A DNA stretch of 64,000 nt. Origin: Stachybotrys elegans (taxonomy: Eukaryota; Ascomycota; Sordariomycetes; Hypocreales; Stachybotryaceae). Every line of letters starts with the position of its first letter. Positions within the stretch are counted from its first letter, which is position 1. Below, in pieces: positions 22,305 through 33,592 of this stretch. Below the pieces are notes generated by a model. The model did not search any database and was not told where the DNA came from. It saw only the letters and a list, made by a program, of their open reading frames with translations. The stretch covers positions 62,001 to 126,000 of the forward strand of contig JAGPNK010000029.1 of assembly GCA_020746835.1 (NCBI GenBank), read 5' to 3'. Both the position numbers and the translations under genes were made by a program.

Positions 22305-23190
22305 ATGTATCCGGGAATGAGACAGACTCCTATAGCGAGCAGACGCACATCTGCAGCCACCAATGCTGGTCACGGCCGAAGGAGAATGCCTCCTAATCAG
22401 AATCATCAGAGCACCTCGGCTATGCATAACGGTCACCAGCAGCAAGGCCCGATGTCCTATATCGGTCACCAGCAAGGCCCGACCTCCTACATCGGCCATA
22501 TTCAGAGGTCACCACATGATAATCACCCACAGGGGGGCATCACGCCCCATGATTCAAGTAGTCATGAAGCCATGGAGATGGCAGAGTACTTCAACGTGGA
22601 GGACGATATCGGCGATTTTTACGATGGAGTCTCGCAGCCAAGGCAGATCCATAGCGATGCCAACGATGGGAACAGAGAGGTCCCTATGACAGGTGATATG
22701 CCTGAAACAGGGGCTAGACCCTCAAGCGAGACCAGCGGCGACGGGCAAGCTTCTATTCAGAAGATTCTTGGCCGTCTGGATGTGTAAGCCCATCAGCCCC
22801 CATTCGCTTATCTGGGATAGAACACTAACCGAATATAGGACAAATAGAGTGTTGGCGGAACTTCTTATTAGGTGCAATCATTTAGAGAAGGATGTCGGAT
22901 CCATTCTGAATAAGTAGGTCTAAATTACTGTGCAGCAACTGGAGAGAAAGCTAATCATACATGAGTCACAGGATGAATAGCGCTGATCAAGGGTAAGCCA
23001 AATATCGACTTGGAATACAAACATCCTTACTTACTATTGGTTGTTCTTACTTGACTATAGCTATGAGAAACTCCAGGCCTGGCTTCAGAAGTTTGGTAAA
23101 ATGAAGCAAGAAAATCGCGACGAGCATGGAGCGCGTGGAAATGACTTCGGTACTGTTCTGGAAGATGGGATGCATAATCCCCTTCTATAG
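22305..23190 (+). CDS. Coiled-coil/low-complexity protein, four exons
   Basis: Exons 22305-22783, 22839-22913, 22972-22992 and 23061-23190 join in phase, with every intron in phase 2 and of 55-68 nt, giving 234 residues. The N-terminal 110 residues are His/Gln/Gly-rich with an internal duplication (GHQQQGPMSYIGHQQGPTSY). An acidic middle (EYFNVEDDIGDFYDG) leads to a C-terminal helical part (IQKILGRLDV, RVLAELLIRCNHLEKDVGSI, YEKLQAWLQKFGKM). The family is not recognised. Three correctly phased introns, including a 21-nt microexon, support a real gene. Confidence 0.65.
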
Positions 23191-23573
23191 CGTTGCTGCA
23201 GCAGTAAACTTTCGGACATAAAATAAGTTTCTCTTTTTACCTTGAGGGCCTTGTTTGTTGATGAGTGTGATAGACATGTGTGCAAATCGAAAGGGCCAAT
23301 AGTAACAGTGATAGCTTAGAGGACAGAGTGCTTCTCTCACATCAAGAAAGCATGCATGCCCATTGCCATACTTGTATCGGATGACTGAACATATGGTCGA
23401 GTACCCTGCACGTGCTTGGAGACGTACCACTTCTTAAAATGTGACAGTGACAGAACCGAACAAGAATGACAGGATAAATAGGTATTGAGAGATTGATATT
23501 GATATTATGTCACTCCCTACTTCATGGCTTGTGTTGAAACTGGTGAGTTTTGTAGTATCATGCAACCTAACCG
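23191..23573. other. Intergenic, nothing recognised
   Basis: This is the 3' flank shared by the convergent coiled-coil gene and the MFS pseudogene. No frame or repeat is supported. Confidence 0.4.
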
Positions 23574-25353
23574 TCATCCGTGTCTCTGTGACTCCGCCAT
23601 CGCGTTCCTTGATCGCTTCCTTGGGTCCATTGCTGGCATCTTTGGAGCCATCCCCCCTGCCAGGCTATGCTCCGTCTGTATCTCTCGGTCCATACTAACC
23701 TTCTTGATCAAGAAGCTGATACAGAAAGCCAATCCCGCGATAGAAGTAAATACAATAAAGACAGCGTGAAAGCCACGCATGGGTCCCTCTAGGTCAATTG
23801 TGTCTTCGCCCAATCCGACTTGCTGGAAGCCGCATTCTGGAACGCGGCGGTGCCCACAGCCACCCCGAGCGCCATGCCGAGTTGTCTGAGGAATCCGTAC
23901 ATACCTGCCGCAAGTCCCTCCTCCCCGGGTCTACACATGGCTTGGGCGGCAAAGTTCTGTGCATTCAGGATCGACCCGTGTCCAACTCCTAGGATGACAA
24001 GGGTGGTGACCCATAGCGAGGTTGTAGTATTGACGTCCCACAGAATGGTGAGCCGGAGCCGACGGTTGTCAGTCCCCACCCTATCCAGATCGGATATCTA
24101 TAGTTCTTGGTACGGGTTACCAGCGTGCCAGTCACTATGGATCCCGGCACGAGCGTAAGCATGACCGGGAGCAGGGCTAAGCCGGTTTTGATGGGGCTAT
24201 ATCCCCGACGGATTCAAAATAATAGGGGACGTAATATAGCTGACCGTAAATCTAACGATTTAGATTAACTTCCGCAATAAGATTAGGCCAACTTACAATG
24301 AGACCTTGAAATGCCCCGCAGATGTAGGTAGTTGCGGACCCAACATTGCTGAAGAGACCGAGCCGCAAGAACGGTAACGGTGCCAGGACGTACTCGTAAA
24401 CCAAGGTCCAGATGAGACCTAGTGTCCCGACACATAGGGAGCCAATGTGCCGGAGCTAGCCCAAGCGTATTGTACTCCTCCCCAGGATATGGCGATGAGC
24501 GTGAGGGTAAGAGGTGGTAAAGAAGAGGGTGCCGAGCCAATCGACCTTCTTCAGCTTCTCGCCCATCGTCGCGGCTCTCGGTTGGAGGCTTACGAACCAC
24601 GGAACCGCGAGCAATCCAAGCCACAGAATGGTAGCATGATGTAGAAGACCCAGCGCCAAGTGCTGGTTTGTGCAATGGCGCCGCCTATCACTGGGCCGAT
24701 ACAATTACCCAACGCCCAAGCCCCTAAGCTGTAAAAAAAGAAGAGAGAAGAATGAGCAACTAGGAATTAAGTCTGGGAGGCAAGAAGACACTCACACTGT
24801 GCCGTACCACTTTGGTCGGAATCGAAGCGGTACAATATCGGTAAAGATGACGAGGCTAAGAATGATGACACCACCTCCACCGACGCCTTGCAAGCATCGG
24901 CCAACCAGCATGCAAGCCAAGTTGCGGGAAAGGCAGCAGATGATGGAGCCTAAGGTGAAGAAGCCCAAGGATACAACTAGACACGCGCGCCGGCCGAATA
25001 TGTCGCTCAGAGCAGCAATTAGAGGCATCGAGACGGCATTGGCGAGAAGGTAAGAAGTACCAATCCAGAAACCCTGGCTGTCGTGCTATCCAGCTCCGCA
25101 ATAATCTCCTAGTTCACCATAAGAAGAGGAAAAGTAAAAGTAAAGAGAGTAGTGTGTGGAAGAAGCTGAGCTGCACAGGATTACTCACGGCTAACGAGGT
25201 TACAATGATGGAAGCATCAAGTGAAACCATCAGAGCTAAGACAGAGAGCGTGGCCATGATCATTTTCTTTTGGCGTGACGGTTTCCAGTCATTGTGTTGG
25301 AAATCCACTTCAATAGATGTGGACTCAATGTCGCCGCTGCTGATGACAGACAT
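23574..25353 (-). pseudogene. MFS drug:H+ antiporter (14-TM DHA2-like) with several frameshifts
   Basis: Pieces of a major facilitator transporter follow each other in the right order but in changing frames. They are an N-terminus with MVSLDASIIVTSLA (first TM), then PLIAALSDIFGRR (the conserved loop 2-3 motif), LVGRCLQGVGGGGVI, GNCIGPVIGGAIAQT and TWRWVFYI. Later pieces are VDWLGTLFFTT, LGLIWTLVYEYV, YYVPYYF, FAAQAMCRPGEEGLAAGMYG and the terminal VFIVFTSIAGLAFCIS. Frame changes without a possible intron occur near 25070, 24625, 24515, 24440 and 24205. At least one genuine intron (GTGAGT near 25190) is still recognisable. The gene is dead; related intact transporters export toxic compounds or metabolites. 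Confidence 0.85.
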
Positions 25354-25591
25354 GATAGTTAGGGGGAGGGAGGAGAACTTTAGATGACAATCAACGTGAA
25401 TGACAAGTTGAGCTTGAAGGAAACACTGTACGCCGCGTAGCGGGATAAGGATGGTATGCGCTTATAAAAACGTGAAGGGCAAAAAGGCTGCAAATTGGTT
25501 ACATGTATACACATCCCTGCCATCTGTACTTCATGTGCAGAAGGCGCTATTTTCTGCTCCGTTGGTGATTAATGGCTGACCCACAGAATAC

Positions 25592-25864
25592 TTACGGCCA
25601 AAGGAGCCACTTCCGACAAGAAGAGGAGAGAAGGAAATAAAGATCACTGCTACCTATCGTCCTCTTAATCCCTGTTGCATGTATGTGTCCTAGCAACTGA
25701 GCGCTGAAATTTTGAATCAAAGGCGGACAGCAACTCCGGATCGACAAGATGCAGGCCATGCATTGCTGATACCACTCATCCACATCTGTTTTGGGGACTT
25801 GCCCGCGCTCAACAAGACTCATTATTTCTATCAGAATCGCCAGCATGCGCTGTAAGTACTTCAC
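25592..25864 (-). CDS. Short hypothetical frame
   Basis: Ninety codons, mostly helical and hydrophobic with several Cys (QQCMACILSIRSCCPPLIQ). It could be an exon or a remnant of a larger gene. No family is recognised, and its start directly abuts the CFEM receptor locus on the other strand. Confidence 0.22.
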   Translation of the reverse strand: MKYLQRMLAILIEIMSLVERGQVPKTDVDEWYQQCMACILSIRSCCPPLIQNFSAQLLGHIHATGIKRTIGSSDLYFLLSSSCRKWLLWP

Positions 25865-25867
25865 CTA

Positions 25868-27467
25868 ATGGTCCGTGTTCTTCCACGGAAGCTTGTCTCA
25901 GACAGTTCCACAGCATGTCTGCATCACCAACGCTTTTGCCAAACTCAGCTGCAACTCCTCAGCTATCACGTTATGCGCCTGTGCAAATGTGGCCTTCCAA
26001 GCGGGTTTATCGAAATGTATTCAGGAGAGCTGTGTGTTTGCCGATCAAGTTGGTGAGTGCCTTGGAAAAAAATACTGTGGGTGATCTTAACTTTCTCTAG
26101 CTACTGCGGATCTTGGCAGGGAGATATGCGTATCGTATCCAATTAATACAGAAGCGAAGAGGTGAAGCGTATTAATATAATTGGTTTCGCGCTTGTCCTT
26201 CCCGTAGTCGCGTTACGGCTATACACTCGAAAGGTTCATAGCAAGATGCTATTGATGGATGATTACGCCACAATCCTCGCAGCGGTTAGTTTCATTCATC
26301 ATATCCAACTAGAGGGAAAGAGAAAGAAGATAAAAAAAGCCAACGAGTATTGCTATAGATATTGCTGGTAGCCTTTGGTGCGATTAGCATTCATAATGCC
26401 AGTCTAGGCTTCGGCATGCATTACTGGACGGTGCCAGTGGATAAGCGGACTCTAACCCTCAAGGTTCGCATATTTTCCGCTATCTCGAATAATCTCTTGT
26501 TCAGCCTTCACTTGCTCACAAGAAGCAGCTCTTCTACATAAGCTCCATCTTTTATATGATTCTATTAATTGTGGGAAAGCTGTCCATTCTACTCGTGTAT
26601 TTACGAATCTTCCCGAACCGAGACTTCCGACGCGCCGTCTACGCCTTGGCATTGATCCTCATATTTCATGGCGCGATATTCTGTCTGCTAACCATCTTTC
26701 AATGCCTTCCCGTGGACTCAATATGGGACCGAAGTATGGAGAGCAAAAAATGCATCAATACCAACGCCATAGTATACAGCAGTGGCATTCTCAGCATCCT
26801 TGAGGATTTTGCTATTCTTGTTATGCCTGTTCGTCAGACATGGCAGCTGAATATCAATCGCAAGAAGAGATTCCTAATCTTGGCTCTATTCAGTATTGGG
26901 TTTTTGTACGTGGGCGACTTTCGTTTAGGATGTTTCTTATCTGTTGGCTAATTAGCTCACCACAGTGCCTGCATTACGTCAATGGTTCGGATGAAATATG
27001 TTGTCCAGTACAGTGCAACGTTTGATGCGACATGGGATAACGTTGATATCGTAGTCTGGTCCGCCGTCGAGCAGTTCAGTGCTATATTGTGCGCGAGCTT
27101 GCCGGCCTTGCGGCCATTGTTTATAGCTATTGTGCCCAACTTCATCAGAAAACAAAGAAACGTAGAAGGACAAGGCACAGAACAGTCAACCATGCAGCCG
27201 CAGACTCGCCCGAAAGATGCACCAGGTCGACCAATGGGACAGCATGAGATGGGACCTTGGAACCAATACGGCTTGCCGGATGAGGACGAAAACTTGGGTA
27301 ACGGAGAGATCAGAGTGACCACTACAATTGATGTGAGATGGGAATCGGGTACATGGTTGGAAGGAGACTCACAGCAGGACGAAGAAGTTGGCTTTCAGTC
27401 TAAGACTTTTCAGGCTCCCCTGCAAGCCGCCCCAAAGGCTCCTTTGCCAGTGTATTCGAAAGATTAA
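25868..27467 (+). CDS. CFEM plus seven-TM rhodopsin-domain receptor-like protein, probably frameshifted
   Basis: This architecture is typical of Pth11-related membrane proteins of filamentous fungi. The N-terminal CFEM part reads VCITNAFAKLSC, LCACANVAF, CIQESC and is joined through a 48-nt intron to EICVSYPINTEAKR. Next in another frame, at about 26160, comes VKRINIIGFALVLP; no intron fits, so one base seems lost. Introns near 26286-26359, 26464-26519 and 26906-26965 then link TM segments (KMLLMDDYATILAA, LFYISSIFYMILLIVGKL, YALALILIFHGAIF, ITSMVRMKYVVQYSATFD, EQFSAILCASLPALRPLF). The tail is long, hydrophilic and cytoplasmic. No signal peptide or clear start ATG is visible before the CFEM part. 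The gene may be recently inactivated, or the shift may be a sequence error. Confidence 0.68.
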
Positions 27468-27601
27468 TGATGATGCACCAGCACTAGACTAAGTAGTAGG
27501 TATAGATGCAATATTACCGTTATCAAACTGTCAACATACCGCCAGTAACTATCAAGAAACATAAGACAGCCAATCGTGTACAACCAATGGTTACCGTAGA
27601 T

Positions 27602-28131
27602 TTAGAGTGAATACCAGAATACAACTAGTGATATCAACAGATGGCAGAAAGAAGCAAGAAACGACCCAATGGCACTCAAATAGACGTTCCCAATCTCAAA
27701 ATGCCCTGCCTTTTCTAGGCCCCGCGCCAAAGCTAGAATGGTTAAACTGAAAACCAGGAGCCCAGCAGAGATAGGAACCCAAGCACGCTTAGCCACACCG
27801 AGACATGCTGGGCGCGGGGGAAGCGCAGATGCATTGCATATGTGACCGTGGATGCAGGAATCAGTGAACATCCAAGGAGAACAAAGATATACAGAGGCGG
27901 TGTATACCTAAGCAAAGTACCCAGAATGTGCGCAGGTAGGGCTCCGGAGGAGGGAAAGCTGCGCAAGGGAAGCTCATCACATTTCGTCGGGCCTCCGATA
28001 GTCAGACATGTATATCGGGTGCCTATCTGGCAACTCGATGGAACATCCCCCGTGGAGTCATCGACAAGCTCTACTTTAGATAACGCAAGAGGCTCTAAAT
28101 GCGTCGCTAAATCCGCATCCTGCTCTTGCAA
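27602..28131 (-). pseudogene. Small multi-pass membrane protein remnant
   Basis: Two overlapping frames share the protein. The first has a Cys-containing polar segment (SCQIGTRYTCLTIGGPTKCDEL) and the TM stretch YIFVLLGCSLIPASTVTYAM. The second continues with GLLVFSLTILALA and IGSFLASFCHLLISLVVFW. The switch falls near a C run at 27810-27825 and no intron fits, so a one-base frameshift is likely. The layout (polar Cys domain then TMs) resembles SUR7/PalI-type proteins in general form only. No ATG is visible at the 5' end; an upstream exon may be lost. Confidence 0.4.
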
Positions 28132-28990
28132 CAGGTTTGAACGAAGCTATGTAGATGAGATCGGGTGAGTGTTACAACTGACTAGGTGGAAGGGACTTTT
28201 CGTACCACCAGTTGCACTATTCCTGTCGTCTCATTCTCTTTATGAATGTGCGTATTAATAAGAAAGTATAATACAGGTGCAGATGTCATCAAATGTAGTA
28301 TCATTATTCGTGCAAACGCCCTGCGTTTTCCCATTGCCGCAGAGAGGAATCGAACCGACACAGGAAAGGATGGCGGGGTGGGGTGAAGAGATGAGGATGA
28401 GGATCCCGGCATTGGCCCGGCCTCCAGATGCGACTGTCACCAAAATAGTGGGAACGCCAGCAACCTCGCGACAGCCATTACAGGCGGCCCCAACAAGCCC
28501 ACATTCCATTTCAACTTGAGTGGTTATGCCGATAGTAGGTACATGCATATGTACGTATTTGTGTATATAGGATAGTAAGGGTAGGTACTGTATCGAACCG
28601 TCCCTTTGTAAGCGACAAAGTGGAAATTGTCTAGGTACCTAGTTTCTGTGCTTTACAGTCTGACATTCAACCGCCGACAAGTAACGAATTTCTCGACATG
28701 TCCAAGCATCCTCGCCAAGAACTATCCACGGCAAGTCAAGGAGGAGGATAGGAGAGCACCCCCCGAGACTCCAGACTGCTTCCAACCGCTTTCCGCATTT
28801 TCAAAGCAAACAAGCGGACAAAAACAAGCACCATTGTCTCGGCGACAGAACTCAAGGATAATGATGTAATTAGCGACTGGCTACTTTCTATGTCATTTAA
28901 GCGTATTCCTCCACACGTCTACCGCATACGCAAACCTCCGTCCCCTTTGTGCGCTCCCGTTCTCCGTTACCCTCTACTTACCGCTAGAAC
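28132..28990. other. Intergenic, nothing recognised
   Basis: Short unsupported frames only. A tRNA-like GGTTCGATTC at about 28341-28350 (minus) lacks the rest of a cloverleaf. Confidence 0.4.
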
Positions 28991-29601
28991 TCATGCTAAT
29001 ACATTCAGTTCATGCTCCCCCAGTCCGCTTTGCCCATGTAGGGCTACTCGCTTTCTTATTCGAACGTCTGCCTCGTCCAGCGGCTGCGTCTTTGGTTCCC
29101 TCAATGGTGGCAAGAAAAGCATTCCAGTAGCGCTCAGGACAACAAAAAATGCGCAAACTAATACTACCATAGAGGACCTGTAACAATACCCTTTTCAGTG
29201 AAAAATATATCATCAAACGCGACGGCTGCGATCTGTGCGGTGCCGATGACACAAGCAGAAAAACCAATGTAGAGCACGAGAGAAAGTATGCTACAAAAGA
29301 AGGCCACTGGCTTTGCCTTTGAATTTGTCTTTGAACTGAAACTTGCTAGCACAGATCGATAGTGGCCATCAGCGCGAACGTAAGTGCAAAACCCGCCATG
29401 ACTTCTAGGTCTGTTGGTATAGAGCGACACGTCTGCCCCATACAAGCATACTTTGTCCAATCGTGTAATTAGTGGCAAATGCCTGACCGATGATAGCGGT
29501 GCGAAGGAGGAAACATCGTTGATGATGCTTGGCGCAGCATTATTGACTTGACCAGCAGCTTCTTTTGCTGCCTCCGTGACTTTTGGCATCAAGGTTGACA
29601 T
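28991..29601 (-). CDS. Small membrane protein, C-terminus in a second frame
   Basis: The main frame starts MSTLMPKVTEAAKEA, has two Cys in a polar domain (VCLYGADV, GGFCTYV) and a TM (FFCSILSLVLYIGFSACVIG). A further TM segment plus basic tail (VVLVCAFFVVLSATGMLF, then VRIRKRVALHG) lies in another frame down to a stop at 28991. I could not find a phase-compatible intron between them, so the gene may be frameshifted. Its form parallels the remnant at 27602-28131. The function is unknown. Confidence 0.35.
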
Positions 29602-30389
29602 AATGCTCCGGCTTGAGTAACGTGAGTAGCAAGGTCCTGGGCAGGGTCCAGAAGGCCACGCCGGACCCTGTCCGTACCCAAGCGGAGCTATTTTATTAGG
29701 ATCCTATATCTAGAAAGAAAGTTACTTGGCTTACAGATAAGGTCACTAGCCGCTCTTTACATTTTCTTTGACGGCAAGAATCTGAAAGAGAACACAATGA
29801 TTATGAATAGAAGAGCGTAGTGGAATATGTGCACGACGCATGCTGTTATCCGGAGGGTGTCTTGAGCATGGTAATGTGTGTATGTACTGTTCTGTGTAGT
29901 AGGAAAATCAGGGGTTTGGGTAGCAACATATATGAAAGAAGAAGCCAACTCCGACTTACCGAATTCGTTTATAGAAGCCGAGTCTGGTGAAGGTGAAGAG
30001 AGCTGATTTACGCTCATAAGGATACAAAAAAAAGCCACTAGTACAGTGGTAGGTACCTACTATGTACGTCAGTAGGGGAAGCATACGCGAGAAAGTGCTA
30101 GGAGCTACATTTGAATTATGCCCTTCTCCTGGACATCACATTTGCCTCTCTGCTATATCATTCTTTGCAAACCCTCTGCAGTGCTGTCTTTTCTCTGGTT
30201 CCCACGCGTTAAGGTTCATTCTTTCACTGTCGCTTGCGGCTGGCCGTAGTGATTTACCCAATCTTATCTTCTCCTTCTCCACCTGCCATCTTCTGGGGGG
30301 CTGGCCTAGTTGTAATAGATAGGTGTGACTACCGCCATGGCGTATTTGGGGTCCGACGGATCCCATAAACAATTATTTACACAGGCACC
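29602..30389. other. Intergenic with one short hydrophobic frame
   Basis: A 93-codon frame at 29757-30038 (minus) ends in a hydrophobic helix (HYALLFIIIVFSF), but has no family signal or supporting introns, so I do not call it a gene. Confidence 0.35.
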
Positions 30390-30752
30390 ATGGTCTTCCA
30401 AAGTGCCGATTCTTCAAGTTCTTTGCAGCATCAAGACCGCGAGCCGAACTTTTCATGGAGTACAGGTGGAGGCGTTAGATCAGGAATCCAACCACCACTC
30501 CCTTGTTTGGGTATTTGAGGATTTCGGGGCTTCCGGGTATGGCAGGAGTGCTGCCAACGTCCTTTCATCATCGACGGAGAGTCTGTTAATGAAATAAAGG
30601 AGATTGTCGGACATCACGAAGACCAGACAGGCTGTGTATACTATGCTGTCAAATGGACCGACTACGAGTGCCCAACTTGGGAACTGGAGGACGACTTAGG
30701 CAACCATCAGATAATTACTGAATACTGTTTACAGCTACTAAGGCCTACTTAG
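30390..30752 (+). CDS. Small chromodomain protein or integrase-tail remnant
   Basis: The segment 30546-30752 encodes a clear chromodomain: ESVNEIKEIVGHH, YYAVKWTDYECPTWELEDDL and a closing helix (IITEYCLQLL). A 72-nt GT-AG intron (30474-30545) would connect it in phase to a 28-codon exon starting at the ATG 30390, giving 96 residues. Chromodomains read methylated histone tails; in fungi they also end the integrases of Ty3/gypsy elements, and no integrase is seen here. The aromatic cage residues Y, W and Y are present. Confidence 0.5.
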
Positions 30753-31076
30753 ATTCAGTATCATAATTAAATATAATCTCAGTCGACCACAAATTCGTAG
30801 TGACCATTATACTAGTGCTCTTGTATGATTCCAATGCACACCCTATAGCACTTATTACACTATATCCTGTATCATTTGATGAGTGTTAATGTATTTCGAG
30901 CGGAAACGGAGTGCTGGCCAGACCGATGTTAGGCCGTAGAATAAGTGATGGTCAATGTGTTAAGCCCACGTAGAAAAGCCATTTCCAGCATAGAATCTCC
31001 TATCTTCCATAACATGGCCATACTGCGACGGGCAGTTGTACATATGATATGGCGGCGATAAAATGATATTATTGAT

Positions 31077-31442
31077 TCACTTGGCTTCTGGTCTCTTGTC
31101 CGGCGAGCGAAGGCCGGTTTGATACAGCCGTATCAGCAACATTGAATTATTGGGTATGTTGTATGCACATACGCTTGCTTCTCTTGCTAATCTAGCCATC
31201 GATTGGACTAGGTCAAATTCGTATCTCAGCAGGACTCGCACATCGTCTTGCAGACTACTGCTCTGGTATAAGCCCGAGTAAAACCCAACATGTTGACTTG
31301 TTACAGACGAGAGCATTACATTATACCCTGCCTTCTTGACGTCCATCACAAGCCCTTCTATAAACTTCGCTTCCGCAGGAGACAGCTGTATATTGATCCC
31401 AGGGTCACAAATGATTGAGTGCCCCAAATAGAGTTCGTACAA
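31077..31442 (-). CDS. Hypothetical protein overlapping the chitinase remnant
   Basis: A clean frame of 121 codons with mixed helix and strand (PAEAKFIEGLVMDVKKAGYN, RVLLRYEFDLVQSMARLA). No family is recognised and no intron evidence exists. Its first eight codons overlap the opposite-strand GH18 remnant. It may be chance. Confidence 0.22.
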   Translation of the reverse strand: MYELYLGHSIICDPGINIQLSPAEAKFIEGLVMDVKKAGYNVMLSSVTSQHVGFYSGLYQSSSLQDDVRVLLRYEFDLVQSMARLAREASVCAYNIPNNSMLLIRLYQTGLRSPDKRPEAK

Positions 31443-32222
31443 AACATATCGGCAACCTTTCCGCTAACGAATTGCCCAGGGAGGATATACAAACTTGCCA
31501 GCGACTGGGCAAGACAATTATGTTATCCATTGGCGGTGCCACCTACTCCGACAAGGGATTTGTTTCCAGCTCCGATGCTGTCTCGTGGGCTGATACGCTG
31601 TGGGCCGCCTTTGGCCCGAGCAGCCTGGGAGCAAGATACTACGCCTTTCGGCGCAGCCGTAGTGGATGGGTTCGACCTTGACCTCGAATCTGCACAGAGC
31701 CATATGGTTCCGTTCGCAGACCAGCTCCGTGCCAACATGGATGCTGCGGCTGCGGCTAATGGCAAGACCTATTATCTCTCTGCTACGCCACAGTGCCCCT
31801 ATCCAGATATTGCCAATCATCCAATGTTGAATGGTACGATTTCTTTCGATTTTATCATGGTGCAGTTTTACAACAACTACTGCGGTGTTTCGTCCTATGT
31901 AGAAGGCGAGGTGCTTCAGAAAAACTTCAATTTTGAGACCTGGGATACGTGGGCGCGTACCGAGAGCAAAAACCGCAATGTCAAGGTCTTGCTAGGAATA
32001 CCGGGAAACGAAGGTGCAGGTGCAGGCTACGTGGCTGGGACAGCACTCTTAAGTGCTCTTTCGTTCAGCGAGCAGTATAAGAGCTTTGGTGGTGTCATGA
32101 TCTGGGATATGTCGCAGGTTTATGCTAACCCCGGGTTTCTACCTACGGTAGCATCATGTCTGGGCCGGTATCCAGATGTAACTGCCATTGGGCGCCCTAA
32201 TAAAGGGTCCGGGGATTGCTAG
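31419..32222 (+). pseudogene. GH18 chitinase remnant (class III type), N-terminus lost, frameshifted
   Basis: GH18 enzymes cleave chitin through a catalytic Glu. The remnant contains ISATFPLTNCPG, then QRLGKTIMLSIGGATYS (the SxGG strand) in another frame, then back to the first frame for TTPFGAAVVDGFDLDLE, which holds the catalytic DGxDxDxE. C-terminal barrel strands (YYLSATPQCPYPD, IMVQFYNNYCG, VKVLLGIPG, GGVMIWDMSQV) follow to a stop at 32222. Frame changes near 31480 and 31635 cannot be introns. The first barrel strand and any signal peptide are missing. The locus is dead although the active site sequence survives. Confidence 0.85.
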
Positions 32223-32446
32223 CACTTCAACGTGTGATTATGAAAGAGATGCATTCTGAGGTAGAAGAGGCAGTTCTCAGAATAGAGTTAAACAATAAAA
32301 AATCGTAGAATCACCCATTGGTTAGAGCCGGAGAAAGATTCTAGCTTTATACTATATTATATAAATAATGCCTATTGATACAATAAATCAGGTTCAAGAC
32401 CTAACTTAAAAAGAAGCAAATCGATCTTGGAGTTCGGTAAGTCAAT

Positions 32447-32550
32447 GCCCTTGCTTGATTCAGGCAGACTGTCTTCAGTATATGATTTTTCAGATGAACT
32501 TTCGTCACTATCGCCCTTGCTTGATTCAGGCAGACTGTCTTAGTATATGT
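32447..32550 (+). repeat. Direct repeat of about 37 bp
   Basis: GCCCTTGCTTGATTCAGGCA plus the next bases CTGTCTT(C)AGTATATG occurs at about 32447-32484 and 32513-32550, 65 bp apart. No gene is associated. Confidence 0.7.
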
Positions 32551-33592
32551 GTCATCGTTTTTATCTCGATACACATTCCATTAAATAGTTTAAATCTTCT
32601 CTTAGGGTTCGTGTTCTGAAGAATATATCTGTCTTTGTGATTCGCTGTTTCCAACACTATGACAATTGCATAGCCCATAAAGAGGATTATATTTTCTTTA
32701 GACAGGCCCAAGGCAATCCGAATGAAGGGCATGCTTTTTGCAAGCCTTCCAGTTTATATCCTGGTATCGCTGGAACATCTTCTCGCAAACATTACAAAAT
32801 TGTGCAGAGTATGGTAAAGATGCTAGAAACCCTGTGGTACACACAATAGGGAATAGAGATGTTGGATCATATATATGTCTGTTTAATTGTATAAATGTAA
32901 TGATTGCATCAACTGCTTCTGCAGGCATGGAGTAAATCCGTGCCATTGTTATAAAGCGAAAGATCTCAGGCATATCATTAATAGCAAGAGCAAGATAGAA
33001 CTTTTGACTTCAAGACCTGAAAGTATATGGAGAATATCTTTCCAGGTTTTTGCTAATGAAAGGTTTGTATATGTTTCCATCCTTTGCTGTTGATCAATCT
33101 CTTCTGGCTCATCCCATTCAGTTGGAAAAAATCCATATTAATAAGAAAAGGTAAAGTAAAGGACTAAATAATTTTAAAGGGTAGAGAATATATATACTAA
33201 TATATAAGGATATAAAAAGTAGTTTAGAAAGAAATGGCTAAGTTTAGAATTAGAGTCTAGTTAATTTAAATTTAAGCTAAATAAAGCTTAGTAATTATAC
33301 TTATATAAAGATCAAGCTAGAATACATAGATATCTCAGTGTACTCTTTTCTTTTAATTGAATATTTAAAGCGCTGTTTTTGGACCTAATAGCTAATAATG
33401 GCTACTTAATTAGGCCTTGCCCTAAGTTAGTTTATCTTAATATAAATAATATCTACCTACTACTATGTAATCAGGACTAACTATAGACTACTATTATATA
33501 AACCAGTATTTCTTAAGCCATATTGGTCTAAGTATAAAGAACCCATATTACTCCAGTATGAACATTATTTATTTATTTTATTTGGCCATTTA
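32551..33592. other. AT-rich degenerate stretch, probably RIP-affected
   Basis: From about 33130 the sequence is dominated by TA-rich words (AATTTAAATTTAAGC, TATATACTAATATATAAGG). A remnant frame at 32698-32973 (minus) shows FCNVCEKMF, ACKKHALHSDCLG, which could be a decayed Cys-His finger, but it is interrupted. I see no intact gene. Confidence 0.5.

Noticed and set aside
28318..28420. tRNA-like T-arm (GGTTCGATTC on the minus strand)
   Set aside because: No matching D-arm, anticodon arm or acceptor stem could be built around it.
16406..28480. Similarity between the NLR tail (CCAGCAACCTTGCGACAGCC) and 28454-28480
   Set aside because: The match is about 20 bp and not extended on either side, so chance is likely.
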